In this document: positions 38,982-47,514 of the stretch, in pieces
How positions within the stretch are numbered: the stretch's first letter is position 1
Layout: the number at the start of each line of letters is the position of its first letter
From: JAFGSI01 sp041287425
GTDB taxonomy: Bacteria > Chloroflexota > Anaerolineae > Anaerolineales > Villigracilaceae
Direction: 5' to 3'
Length of the DNA stretch: 64,000 nt
NCBI GenBank assembly: GCA_041287425.1
Contig: JBEULG010000028.1
Location: 55,923-119,922 of the forward strand
Translations under genes and position numbers: made by a program
The notes under the pieces: generated by a model
Seen by the model: only the letters and a program-made list of their open reading frames with translations
Database searches by the model: none
What the model was told of the DNA's origin: nothing

Positions 38982-41771
38982 CTACGGGTTGACCGTAAAT
39001 TCGAGTTCGGCCTCGGCGGTATTGCCGACCCGGTCGGCGGCGACGGCGCGCAGGGTATGCTCGCCGCGCCGCGCCGTCCACGAGAAGGTAAACGGTTCGC
39101 TCGTCAGACTCGTCAGACGGCGGCCATCGAGGTAGAAGGTCACCTGCGCCAGGTAGGGGTCGCTGGCCTGAACCTGGAAGAGGACTTGCGGCTCGGTTTG
39201 CGAATCGACCTCCTGACCAGGCCGGGGATAAAGGATGGCCACTTGCGGCGGGGTGTTATCCACCACCACCTGAGTCACTGCCTGGCGGACGCGCTGGCCC
39301 TCATAGACGACCAATAGACGCAGCGCATAGAGGCCGTTCAGGCCGCCTGTCTCCCAAACTGCCAGGCGGCCCTCGATGACCGGTTCGGTCCTATCGCTGC
39401 CAATCTGAATCCAGGTTGAGGGGTTCAGTCCCTGACCATACTCCAGGCGATAGGAAACGAATCCCTCGCCGGTGGCTGCGCCGGTAATGAGCACTTCGCC
39501 GTGCACGTCGGCGAACAATTCGGGCGAGGTGAGGTGCGCTTCGGCCAGCGGCGGCTGGGGCTGAATGGAATCGTAAGCGGTCGGGGGGACCGGCAGCCCC
39601 TGGCCCTCGGCCCAGGGGCGCGCCTCGGCCGGCACCATCAGGTAGACGCGGCGTTCGATGAGTTCGGGGGGCGTGAAAATGGTCGCCAGCAGACCGGTCT
39701 CGCGGTTGATTTCGTAGGCGCGGTAGAGCGTATCGGCCTGGACTGGTTCGCTGCCCGCCAGGAAGACCTCGGTGACCACATTCGGGCAGGCGTCGGTGGG
39801 CAGCAGGCCCGAGGGGTCGCAGACCGAACGTGTGACGATGCCGGCCGGCGTTTCCCAGGTCGCGGCAGAGGAGGCGGCCGCCTGGCGCAGCAAAGCGTTC
39901 CATAAACCGCCCGAGGCCGCCTGCATGCCGCTTCCCTTGCCGCCGTCCACCCAGACGACCACCACACGATCCGGCGTGTATCCTACCGTCCAGGCAGAGG
40001 TGCCGGAGGCAAAATTGCCCTGTTTGACTCCGGCCGGGAAACCGACCTCCAGCGGATTGCCGCGCCCCAGCGAGGGCCAGCGGGCGATTTCATCGCTGAG
40101 CACGTGGGTCATCAGGTAGGTGAGTTCGGGCGAGACCACCGATTGGGTGCGCGCTGTACTCCAATCTCCCCAGATGGCGCCATCCACGCCGGTGACGGTC
40201 AGGACGGCGGAGGGACGAATGGTCTGGTCGGAGAAGACCTGACCGGCGCGCTGGCCTTCGGCGGCGAAGATGGCATACGCGCCGGCCAGGTCGAGCGGAG
40301 AGACGGAAACATTTCCGCTCAGCAGGTCGGCATCGGGCGGCAGGACCAGGCCAAACGGCTCGCTCAGGCGGCGCACGCTCTCGCTCCCAAATTGATCGAG
40401 CAAACGGGCCGCCGGCGGCAGGTAATCGTTCACCAGCGCCAGGCGTAAGCGCACCGGCCCGCGATATTGGCCATCGAAATTGGCGACTGCGCCGGGGATG
40501 TCCCAGCCCAGGCTGGCCGGGCTGAAGCCGCGCGTGAAGGCGGTCAGGTAGATGAATGGCGTCAACACCGTCCCAGCCGGATGGGAAAGGAGCGCCGCCG
40601 ACTCGCCGCCCGAATAGGTATCGCCGACGGCGGACAGCACCTGGCCGCGGCGCGGGTCGAGAATCAGGGCGCTGGCCGAGGCATCGGGCAAGGGCGGCAG
40701 GGCAGGCAGAGGCGGCAGCAGGCGCGCCGCCACACAGCCGCTTTCCGGCGCCTCCCCCTCGCCGGTCAGCCGAGCCACTTGAGCCTGAACGGCGCAGGCG
40801 GCCTGGACCTGCAAATCGTAGTCCAGGCTGGTGATGACGATGAGGCCGCCGCGTTCCACTCGCCCGCCGCCGAAGACGCTCTCCAACTGGGCCAGGCTGA
40901 GAGAGACAAAGGCCGGGGCAAAGGGCGGCTCGGACTCGGGGTAAGACATCAAAACCGGCAGGTGGCCCAGTTCGCGGTTCAACTCGTCGGGGGTGAGCAA
41001 GCCGAGGGCCAGCATGGCGCGCAGGGTTTCCTGGCGGCGCTGTTCGGCGGCCTGGGGCGCATCCACCGGGTTGAGGGCGGGGGCCGCGGCGACGGCGGCC
41101 AGCATGGCGCACTCGCTGTAGCCCAGGGCGGTGACCGATTTGCCGAAGTACAACTGGGCGGCGGCCTCGGCACCGTAGGCATGGTTGCCGTAGTCGGCGC
41201 TGTTCAGGTACCATTCCAGCACCTGCGCCCGCCCGTAGCGGGCCACCAGTTGACCGGCCAACAGCCGCTCCCGAAGCGCCCGGCGGATGGAGGGCGGCTC
41301 GTTCCACAAGAGCAAGTCCGAGACCAGTTGCTGGGCGATGGTCGGGTGGGTGGTGGGGTCGCGCCAGCCGGCCAGCCGGTAGCCGGGGCTGCGCCAGAAC
41401 GCCGGCTCGGCGACGGCAATGGTCGCTTCCAGGCAGGCCTGCGGGAAGCGGTTGTAAGGCAGGAAGGTGCGCGGGGCGTCGGCCGGGGCCAGGACGCGCA
41501 GCAGGTGCGTCCCGCTGCGGTCGTACAGACGGGTCGGCTGGCGCAGCAAGCCGGTCTGGGGGTCGAGCAGGATGGGGAGCGTTTCGAGAGACGGCAGGTC
41601 GCGGGTCAGGTCGGCGTAGGCCAGGCCGGTCGTCAGGAGGAGGACGACTAAGAGGGTGGTGGCAACAAAGCCCAGGCCGAAGAAAGTCTGGCGGGCGCGT
41701 CCATCGACACTGCGGCGGCGGTGCTCGCGGCGTTTGCGGCGCTGGCGGACGATGGTGAGCGTGGAGGACAT
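38982..41771 (-). CDS. PBP1C-like glycosyltransferase with degenerate transpeptidase domain
   Basis: 929 residues. One N-terminal membrane anchor is followed by a GT51 domain: the catalytic-loop glutamate is kept in VAEPAFW, but the ED-x2-F-x2-H signature is altered; TIAQQL, QVLEWYLNSADYGNHAYGAEAAAQLYF are conserved. In the transpeptidase domain the S-x-x-K site reads T-V-L-T (HPAGTVLTPFIYL) and KTG reads KQG, so beta-lactam-sensitive crosslinking is unlikely. The C-terminal ~200 residues are Ig/Big-like. Starts 1 base after folP. Confidence 0.85.
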   Translation of the reverse strand: MSSTLTIVRQRRKRREHRRRSVDGRARQTFFGLGFVATTLLVVLLLTTGLAYADLTRDLPSLETLPILLDPQTGLLRQPTRLYDRSGTHLLRVLAPADAPRTFLPYNRFPQACLEATIAVAEPAFWRSPGYRLAGWRDPTTHPTIAQQLVSDLLLWNEPPSIRRALRERLLAGQLVARYGRAQVLEWYLNSADYGNHAYGAEAAAQLYFGKSVTALGYSECAMLAAVAAAPALNPVDAPQAAEQRRQETLRAMLALGLLTPDELNRELGHLPVLMSYPESEPPFAPAFVSLSLAQLESVFGGGRVERGGLIVITSLDYDLQVQAACAVQAQVARLTGEGEAPESGCVAARLLPPLPALPPLPDASASALILDPRRGQVLSAVGDTYSGGESAALLSHPAGTVLTPFIYLTAFTRGFSPASLGWDIPGAVANFDGQYRGPVRLRLALVNDYLPPAARLLDQFGSESVRRLSEPFGLVLPPDADLLSGNVSVSPLDLAGAYAIFAAEGQRAGQVFSDQTIRPSAVLTVTGVDGAIWGDWSTARTQSVVSPELTYLMTHVLSDEIARWPSLGRGNPLEVGFPAGVKQGNFASGTSAWTVGYTPDRVVVVWVDGGKGSGMQAASGGLWNALLRQAAASSAATWETPAGIVTRSVCDPSGLLPTDACPNVVTEVFLAGSEPVQADTLYRAYEINRETGLLATIFTPPELIERRVYLMVPAEARPWAEGQGLPVPPTAYDSIQPQPPLAEAHLTSPELFADVHGEVLITGAATGEGFVSYRLEYGQGLNPSTWIQIGSDRTEPVIEGRLAVWETGGLNGLYALRLLVVYEGQRVRQAVTQVVVDNTPPQVAILYPRPGQEVDSQTEPQVLFQVQASDPYLAQVTFYLDGRRLTSLTSEPFTFSWTARRGEHTLRAVAADRVGNTAEAELEFTVNP

Positions 41772-41772
41772 G

Positions 41773-42657
41773 TCACTGGCGGCGCACGATGGCGTCGGTC
41801 ATCCTGACCAGGCGCGCCATGGCCGGCACATCATGGACGCGCACGATGTCGGCGCCGCGCGTGATGCCGACGGCGACGGCCGCAGCCGTCCCCTCCAGGC
41901 GCTGGTCGGGCGGCAGGTCGAGGGTGTAGCCGATGAAGGATTTGCGCGACGGTCCCAGCAGGACGGGGAAACCCAGGGCGCGAATCTCGCCCAGGCGGTC
42001 AATTAATTCGAGATTTTGGGCGACCGTCTTGCCGAAGCCGATGCCGGGGTCGAGGATGATGTGCGTCTCGGGAATGCCCGCCTGGCGGGCCAGTTCGACC
42101 GATTCCATCAGGTCGCGCCTGACATCCGTCAGCAGGTCGGTGTACTCGGCGCCCCGGTAGGCCGCGCCGAGGCGCTCGCGGACCTCGACGTTGGCCGGCT
42201 GGCTGCGGTTGTGCATCAGGATGACGGCCGCGCCGCGCCGGGCAACGACCGCCGCCAGGTCGGGGTCGGCGCGCAGGCCCCAGACGTCGTTGACGAGGCA
42301 GGCCCCGGCCTGCAGGGCGGCCTCGGCCACGGCGGCCTTATAGGTATCAATCGAAATCAGGGCAGCAGGGAAGGCGGCGGCGAGGGCGCGGATGACAGGG
42401 ACGACGCGGTCCATCTCCTCCGCGGCCGGCACCGGCTGGGAGCCGGGGCGGGTGGACTCGCCGCCGACATCGAGGAAATCGGCCCCGGCGGCCAGGAAGG
42501 CGTCCGCCTGGGCTACCGCCCGTTCGACCGCATCGCCAGCCGAGGCGGAAAGCAAGCCATCCCCCGAAAAACTGTCGGGAGTGACGTTGAGGATGCCCAT
42601 CAGGTAGGTGCGTTGGCCCCAGGTCAGGGCGCGGCCGCGCAGTGTCAGGGTGGACAT
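41773..42657 (-). CDS. folP: Dihydropteroate synthase
   Basis: 294 residues from the ATG at 42657. Joins pterin pyrophosphate with p-aminobenzoate in folate synthesis. Signatures MGILNVTPDSFSGDG and DVGGESTRPGS, then IDTYK, VNDVWG, LMHNR, LDPGIGFGKT, LGPSRKSFIG and RVHDV, are all in place, so it is active. Its partner gene folK lies 1.2 kb upstream in the same minus-strand run. Confidence 0.95.
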   Translation of the reverse strand: MSTLTLRGRALTWGQRTYLMGILNVTPDSFSGDGLLSASAGDAVERAVAQADAFLAAGADFLDVGGESTRPGSQPVPAAEEMDRVVPVIRALAAAFPAALISIDTYKAAVAEAALQAGACLVNDVWGLRADPDLAAVVARRGAAVILMHNRSQPANVEVRERLGAAYRGAEYTDLLTDVRRDLMESVELARQAGIPETHIILDPGIGFGKTVAQNLELIDRLGEIRALGFPVLLGPSRKSFIGYTLDLPPDQRLEGTAAAVAVGITRGADIVRVHDVPAMARLVRMTDAIVRRQ

Positions 42658-42682
42658 ACAGGCAGGGGGCCGGCCGGCGAAT

Positions 42683-43105
42683 CTACGGCAACTGGTCGAG
42701 CGGACGCGAGAGCCAGGCCTCGGCGGCGTCCATGTCGGTGAAGATTTTGATGGCCGCCGAACTCTGCGGCGAGGCGGCGTAGTAGATTTCGCGGACGGCG
42801 TTGGCAATCTGTTCGTTCGCCACCACCACCGCCAGGCGGATGAAACGCGCCGCCGGGTCGCTGTTGACCTCGATGGCGATGCGAATGGCCTTTTCGGGGA
42901 TGTCGCCCACCTGGCGCAGGTCGTACAGGTTGCGGGTCAGCCGGTCGGCGCCGAGCAGATGCTCGAGGGCGAAATCGTGCCAGTGTTGAATGGTGGCATC
43001 CGACAGGTCGGTAAAAGTGAGAGTCATGCCTCCATCCGGGCGGCGGACGACGTTGTAGCCGATGCCCGGGGCGGGCCGAAAGTAAAGGGGTTTCAATTCA
43101 GTCAT
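42683..43105 (-). CDS. Conserved small protein, STAS-like
   Basis: 140 residues from the ATG at 43105, preceded by AGGAGG. The alternating strands and helices (VVRRPDGGMTLTFTDL, NLYDLRQVGD, IRLAVVVAN, IKIFTDMDAAEAWL) and the terminal acidic helix resemble STAS/SpoIIAA-like proteins of unknown function. A serine phospho-acceptor cannot be pointed to. Located between folP and a TIGR00266 protein. Confidence 0.6.
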   Translation of the reverse strand: MTELKPLYFRPAPGIGYNVVRRPDGGMTLTFTDLSDATIQHWHDFALEHLLGADRLTRNLYDLRQVGDIPEKAIRIAIEVNSDPAARFIRLAVVVANEQIANAVREIYYAASPQSSAAIKIFTDMDAAEAWLSRPLDQLP

Positions 43106-43127
43106 CGGACCTCCTGGCGTTTCACTC

Positions 43128-43133
43128 ATTATA
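43128..43133 (-). promoter_or_regulatory. -10 box of the STAS-like gene
   Basis: TATAAT on the minus strand, 22 bases before the ATG at 43105. No clear -35 box. A GC-rich hairpin (43147-43174) just upstream may end the preceding gene. Confidence 0.4.
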
Positions 43134-43177
43134 ACCCGAACAGCACCGCTCCCGTTGCCGGGACAGAGCGGCGGGGG

Positions 43178-43855
43178 TCATTTGTTGTCCGGTTTGGGTA
43201 ATTGCGGAATGATCCAGTTGATGAGCGCCTGGGGGGAACGCGTCTGGATGAAGACCCGGCCCGGGCCGGTCAATTCGATGACCAGGCCCTCGCCCGACAG
43301 GAGGGTGGATTTCAGCCCGCCGACCGGGCGCGGCTGGAGGCGAATCGTGCCGTCGAAGGCCACCAGGTGGGAGGAATCGACGATGTATGGTTCGCCGGCG
43401 GCAAGTCTTTTCTCATAGATGGCGCCGTAGGAGGAGACCAGCAGTTTGCCGGCTCCCTTGGCCTCGAGGATAGACAGGCCCTCGCCGGCCATGAAGGCCT
43501 TGCCAGAGAGTTTGGCTTCCACCTCGACGCCGATTTCGGCAGCCATGAAGGCGCCAATCTGCACCATGACGGTCTCGCCTTGCAATTCGAGCACAGCGAT
43601 GTCGCCGGGCAGTTCGGGGGCCAGGGTGACCTCGCCGCCCTGCGGCCCGGCCTTCCAGAAGTTTTGGAAGAGCGACTCGCCGCCCAGCACGGCGCGGCCG
43701 AGCGATTTGAGCAGGCCGCCCTCCATCTTGGTCTCGATTTCGACGCCGGCCGAAAAACTGACCATCGCGCCCGGTTCGGCGCGGATGCGTTCGTTGGCGC
43801 CCAGCCGGGCGATGGCCAGGGAATAGGACGGGCGGTGCAGAATTTCGATTTCCAT
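43178..43855 (-). CDS. TIGR00266/AIM24 family protein
   Basis: 225 residues from the ATG at 43855 with AAGGAG upstream. It has the family's beta-rich repeats: ANERIRAEPGAMVSFSAGVEIET, LAPELPGDIAVLEL, FMAAEIGVEVEAK, FMAGEGLSILEAKGAGKLLVSSYG and VDSSHLVAFD. The family has a tryptophan-RNA-binding-attenuator-like fold and no known enzymatic activity. It is 10 bases downstream of folK. Confidence 0.82.
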   Translation of the reverse strand: MEIEILHRPSYSLAIARLGANERIRAEPGAMVSFSAGVEIETKMEGGLLKSLGRAVLGGESLFQNFWKAGPQGGEVTLAPELPGDIAVLELQGETVMVQIGAFMAAEIGVEVEAKLSGKAFMAGEGLSILEAKGAGKLLVSSYGAIYEKRLAAGEPYIVDSSHLVAFDGTIRLQPRPVGGLKSTLLSGEGLVIELTGPGRVFIQTRSPQALINWIIPQLPKPDNK

Positions 43856-43865
43856 GTCAGTCTCC

Positions 43866-44363
43866 TTAAAGTAGTTTGCCAGAGGCCTGGTCGCAGCGCA
43901 CGATGCCGGTCGTATCCAGGGCGGCCAGCAGGTCGCGCACCGTCTGCCCCAGGCGCGGGTGGACGAGGTCGGGGGCCAGGTCGGCCAGCGGGACAAGGAC
44001 GAAGGCGCGTTCGTGCAGGCGCGGGTGAGGCAGGGTCAGAGCGGGCGAATCGAGCACCAGGTCATCATAGAAGAGCAGGTCGAGGTCAATCAGGCGCGGG
44101 CCGTAGCGGACGGAAGGGAGACGCCCCAGGCGGGTTTCCAGGCGTTTGAGATGGGAGAGCAAATCCAGCGGCGGCAGGCCGGTTTCGGCCTCGGCGGCCA
44201 TGTTGAGAAAGGCCGGCTGGTCGGTCAGGCCCCAGGGGGGCGTCTCATAGACCGGCGAGAGGCGCCGCAGGCGGACTTCCGGCGGCAGGGCGTCTAGGGC
44301 GGCCTGTAGATTGGCGCGCCGGTCGCCGAGGTTGCTGCCCAGAGCGAGGTAGATGCAGGCCAT
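43866..44363 (-). CDS. folK: HPPK (folate biosynthesis pyrophosphokinase)
   Basis: 165 residues from the ATG at 44363. Transfers pyrophosphate to 6-hydroxymethyl-dihydropterin. The signatures YLALGSNLGDRRANL, SPVYETPPWGLTDQPAFLN, LETRLGR and YGPRLIDLDLLFYDD are complete. It precedes FolP in the pathway and lies in the same transcription run. No folB or folE in the window. Confidence 0.95.
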   Translation of the reverse strand: MACIYLALGSNLGDRRANLQAALDALPPEVRLRRLSPVYETPPWGLTDQPAFLNMAAEAETGLPPLDLLSHLKRLETRLGRLPSVRYGPRLIDLDLLFYDDLVLDSPALTLPHPRLHERAFVLVPLADLAPDLVHPRLGQTVRDLLAALDTTGIVRCDQASGKLL

Positions 44364-44383
44364 GTGCAGGGAGGCCGGGAAAA

Positions 44384-45412
44384 TCAACGCTCCCGCACGG
44401 CGTTGACGAAATCGGCCAGCAAGCCGTAGGCGGTGGTATGCGGGCCGGGGTTCGTCTCGATGACGGACAGGTCGCCCAGCACGTCGGTCTTGAACTCGAT
44501 GAGGGAAGTGGAACCCTCGACGGCATACAGCGGCGAGGCGCGCGGGACGCGCTGCGGGGCGACCTGCGCCCGGATGGTTTCTCCGTCCCGTTCCGCCGAG
44601 CAGACCAGTTTGTAGCGCTCGCCCTCCGCTTTGGCGGCCGCCACCATCTGCGGCGTGATGGCGCGGATGCCGGTGCGTTCGACCTGTTGGGGGGTGAAAG
44701 GCACCTCCATCAGGACGGTGATGAGAGCCGCGACTTTGATGGCGGCATCCCAGCCGTCCACGTCGGCGGAGGGATCGGTCTCGGCGATGCCGATTTGCTG
44801 ACAATATTGGACCGCCTGGGCGAACGACTCGCCGCTCTCCATGCGGGTCAGGATGATGTTGGTGGTCGAATTGAGCACGCCGCGGAAGGAGAGCAGACGC
44901 GCCGCCGGCAGGGTCTCGCGGAACAGGGAAAAGATGGGCGCGCCGTCCATGACGGTCGACTCGAAGCAGAATTTGCGCTGCTTGGCCTGTGCCAATTGAC
45001 TCAACTCGCGGTAGGCATGCACCACCGTGCCTTTGTTGGCCGTACAGACGTGCATGCCCAGTTCGAGGGCGGCGCGCACGTGATCCACGGCCGGCTGGCC
45101 GGTCTGATGGTTGACCGGCGTGTTCTCGAACAGGACGTCGGCGCCGCATTTGTAGATGAAATCGAAGGAGTTGGCAATCAGCGACTTGGTGATGAGGTTG
45201 AGCGAGCGTTTGGTGCGGAGCAATTCGAGGGCGGCCGCCAGGTCAATGCCGGCTGGCTGGACGACCGTCCCGTGCCGGGCGGTGGCAATGCCGGTCACGC
45301 TGAAGGTGATGTCGTAACGTTCGGCCAGTTCGGCGCGTTTGCGCAGCAACAATTCGGCCAGGGCGCGGCCGACATTGCCAAAACCGAGCAGGGCAAGTTT
45401 ATAGTGAGCCAT
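44384..45412 (-). CDS. hom: Homoserine dehydrogenase
   Basis: 342 residues. Reduces aspartate semialdehyde to homoserine. NAD(P) motif G-F-G-N-V-G-R-A, ANKGTVV, and the substrate segment GVLNSTTNIILTRME with the catalytic ETDPSADVDGWDAAIK region. There is no C-terminal ACT domain, so threonine feedback is probably absent. GAGGAG precedes the ATG. Confidence 0.92.
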   Translation of the reverse strand: MAHYKLALLGFGNVGRALAELLLRKRAELAERYDITFSVTGIATARHGTVVQPAGIDLAAALELLRTKRSLNLITKSLIANSFDFIYKCGADVLFENTPVNHQTGQPAVDHVRAALELGMHVCTANKGTVVHAYRELSQLAQAKQRKFCFESTVMDGAPIFSLFRETLPAARLLSFRGVLNSTTNIILTRMESGESFAQAVQYCQQIGIAETDPSADVDGWDAAIKVAALITVLMEVPFTPQQVERTGIRAITPQMVAAAKAEGERYKLVCSAERDGETIRAQVAPQRVPRASPLYAVEGSTSLIEFKTDVLGDLSVIETNPGPHTTAYGLLADFVNAVRER

Positions 45413-45496
45413 AGAGCGCTCCTCGAAACATGGCGGATTCTCCTTTCAAGTGTAGCACGAAAATGGCCGGCAAGGAGAGCAGAGATGCGCCGCGCT

Positions 45497-46369
45497 TCAG
45501 AGCGGATCTTCGAGCAGGCGCAACAAGTACTCGCCGTAACTGTTGTAGCGCAGGTCGCGCGCCAGATCGGCCAGTTGGTGGCGGTCAATGAAGCCCATGC
45601 GGTAGGCGACCTCTTCCGGGCAGCCAATCATCAGTCCCTGGCGCTCCTCAACCGCCTGGACAAACGTGGAGGCCTGCAAAAGAGTCTCGTGGGTGCCGGC
45701 ATCCAGCCAGGCCACGCCACGGCCCAATTGCTGGACGCGCAACTGGCCGCGCTCCAGGTAGATGCGGTTGACGTCGGTGATTTCGAGTTCGCCGCGCGGC
45801 GAGGGCTTGAGATGGGCCACCAAGTCGCAGACCTGGCGGTCGTAGAAGTACAGGCCGGGGACGGCATACTTGGAACGCGGCTTTTCGGGCTTTTCCTCGA
45901 GGCTGAGGGCGCGGCCCTGGGCATCGAACTCGATGACGCCGTAACTGCGCGGGTCGCGCACCGGATAGGCGAAGATGAGCGCGCCGCTTTCCAATTTGGC
46001 GGCCTGGCGCAGATGGTCCCACAGGCCGGTGCCGAAGAAGATGTTGTCGCCCAGGATGAGGCAACTGGTCTCGCCGCCGATGAAATCACGGCCGACGTTG
46101 AAGGCATCCGCCAGGCCGCGCGGCTCGCTCTGTTCGGCGTACTCGAAGCGCACCCCCCAGCGCCCCCCGTCACCGAGCAGGCGGCGGAACTGCGGCAGGT
46201 CTTCGGGCGAACTGATGACCAGCATCTCGCGGATTCCGGCTAGCATGAGCATCGAAAGGGGATAATAGACCATCGGCTTGTCGTAGACGGGCAGCAGTTG
46301 TTTGCTCACGCCCAGGGTGAGCGGGTAGAGGCGCGTGCCGCGCCCGCCGGCCAGGATGAGACCTTTCAT
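45497..46369 (-). CDS. rfbA: Glucose-1-phosphate thymidylyltransferase
   Basis: 290 residues from the ATG at 46369, which overlaps the rfbB stop (ATGA). It makes dTDP-glucose. Motifs LAGGRGTRLYPLT, SKQLLPVYDKPMVYYPLS, GDNIFFG and LEEKPEKP are canonical; the length equals RmlA. With RfbB it supplies dTDP-4-keto-6-deoxyglucose to the transaminase encoded just upstream. rfbC and rfbD for rhamnose are absent. Confidence 0.95.
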   Translation of the reverse strand: MKGLILAGGRGTRLYPLTLGVSKQLLPVYDKPMVYYPLSMLMLAGIREMLVISSPEDLPQFRRLLGDGGRWGVRFEYAEQSEPRGLADAFNVGRDFIGGETSCLILGDNIFFGTGLWDHLRQAAKLESGALIFAYPVRDPRSYGVIEFDAQGRALSLEEKPEKPRSKYAVPGLYFYDRQVCDLVAHLKPSPRGELEITDVNRIYLERGQLRVQQLGRGVAWLDAGTHETLLQASTFVQAVEERQGLMIGCPEEVAYRMGFIDRHQLADLARDLRYNSYGEYLLRLLEDPL

Positions 46370-47436
46370 CGTCCGAGTTCCTCCCGTTTGCTGTAGTTCT
46401 TTTGCAGCCAGGTTTGATAATCGTTTTGCTGACGAATGGCCTGCACCCAATCGGGGTGGGCAAGATACCACTCGACCGTGGCGCGCAGGCCGGAGGTCAG
46501 GTCGTGGCGCGGCCGCCAGCCCAGTTCGGCCTGGATTTTGCGCGTGTCCATGGCGTAACGCCGGTCGTGTCCGGGGCGGTCGGGGACGTGGGTCATCAGC
46601 CGGGCGTGCGGGCGGCCTGCGGGGTGAAATTCGTCCAGCAGGGCGCAAATCTGGCGGACGATGTCCAGGTTGCAGGGCTGGTTGCCGCCGCCGATGTTGT
46701 AGGTCTCGCCTGTCCGGCCGCGCAAGAGGACGAGGCGAATCGCCTCGCAGTGGTCCTCCACGTAGAGCCAGTCGCGGATTTGCTGCCCGTCGCCGTAAAG
46801 GGGCAGGGGTTTGCCCTCCAGGGCGTTGAGAATCATGAGCGGGATGAGTTTTTCGGGGAATTGATAGGGGCCGTAGTTGTTCGAGCAGTTGGTGAGGGTG
46901 ACCGGCAGGCCGTAGGTGTGGAAGTAGGCGCGGACGAGATGGTCGCTGGCGGCTTTGGAGGCCGAGTAGGGCGAGCGCGGCTCGTAGGGCGTGGTCTCGC
47001 TGAAGGGCGGGTCTTCAGGACGAAGCGAGCCGAAGACTTCGTCGGTGGAGACGTGGTGGAAGCGCTTGCCGGCAAAGTCCCCCTTCCAGACGGTGCGGGC
47101 CGCCTCCAGCAGAGTGAAGGTGCCGACCACGTTGGTCTGGACGAAGGGAGCCGGGCCGAGGATGGAGCGGTCCACGTGGCTCTCGGCGGCAAAGTGGACG
47201 AGGGTGTCAATCTGATGCTCGGCCAGCAGGCGCTCGACCAGGGCGGCGTCGCAGATGTCGCCGTGGACGAAGGTATGGCGGGAGTCATCCGGCAGGCCGC
47301 GCAGGTTTTCCAAACTGCCGGCGTAGGTCAGGGCGTCCAGGTTGACGATGCGGACGGCCGGCTCGGTCTGCAACAGGTAGCGGACGAAGTTCGAGCCGAT
47401 GAAGCCCGCCCCGCCGGTGACGAGGACACGGTGCAT
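46366..47436 (-). CDS. rfbB: dTDP-glucose 4,6-dehydratase
   Basis: 356 residues from the ATG at 47436 with AAAGGAGA upstream. Rossmann motif TGGAGFIGSNFVRYLL, HFAAESHVDRSI, the catalytic STDEVFG with YSASKAASD (Tyr-x3-Lys), and TNCSNNYGPYQFPEKLIP. Converts dTDP-glucose to the 4-keto-6-deoxy form. A 78-bp gap with a small repeat separates it from the transaminase. Confidence 0.95.
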   Translation of the reverse strand: MHRVLVTGGAGFIGSNFVRYLLQTEPAVRIVNLDALTYAGSLENLRGLPDDSRHTFVHGDICDAALVERLLAEHQIDTLVHFAAESHVDRSILGPAPFVQTNVVGTFTLLEAARTVWKGDFAGKRFHHVSTDEVFGSLRPEDPPFSETTPYEPRSPYSASKAASDHLVRAYFHTYGLPVTLTNCSNNYGPYQFPEKLIPLMILNALEGKPLPLYGDGQQIRDWLYVEDHCEAIRLVLLRGRTGETYNIGGGNQPCNLDIVRQICALLDEFHPAGRPHARLMTHVPDRPGHDRRYAMDTRKIQAELGWRPRHDLTSGLRATVEWYLAHPDWVQAIRQQNDYQTWLQKNYSKREELGR

Positions 47437-47448
47437 GAAGTCTCCTTT

Positions 47449-47512
47449 TTCGCCACAGATTACAGCCACAGATTACACAAATATTCGTCCCATGCGCGCC
47501 GTCTGTGGCCGA
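47449..47512. repeat. CCACAGATTACA-type repeat, copy 1
   Basis: Two CCACAGATTACA units in a row followed by CACAAATATTCG and a closing GTCTGTGGC. A related element begins with CCACGGATTACACAGATTTTTACAG at 62652. It fills the gap between rfbB and the transaminase gene. Confidence 0.4.
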
Positions 47513-47514
47513 AC

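Noticed and set aside
43147..43174. Intrinsic terminator after the TIGR00266 gene
   Set aside because: CCGCTC/GAGCGG can pair, but there is no U-run and the stem is short. Not strong enough to list as a terminator.
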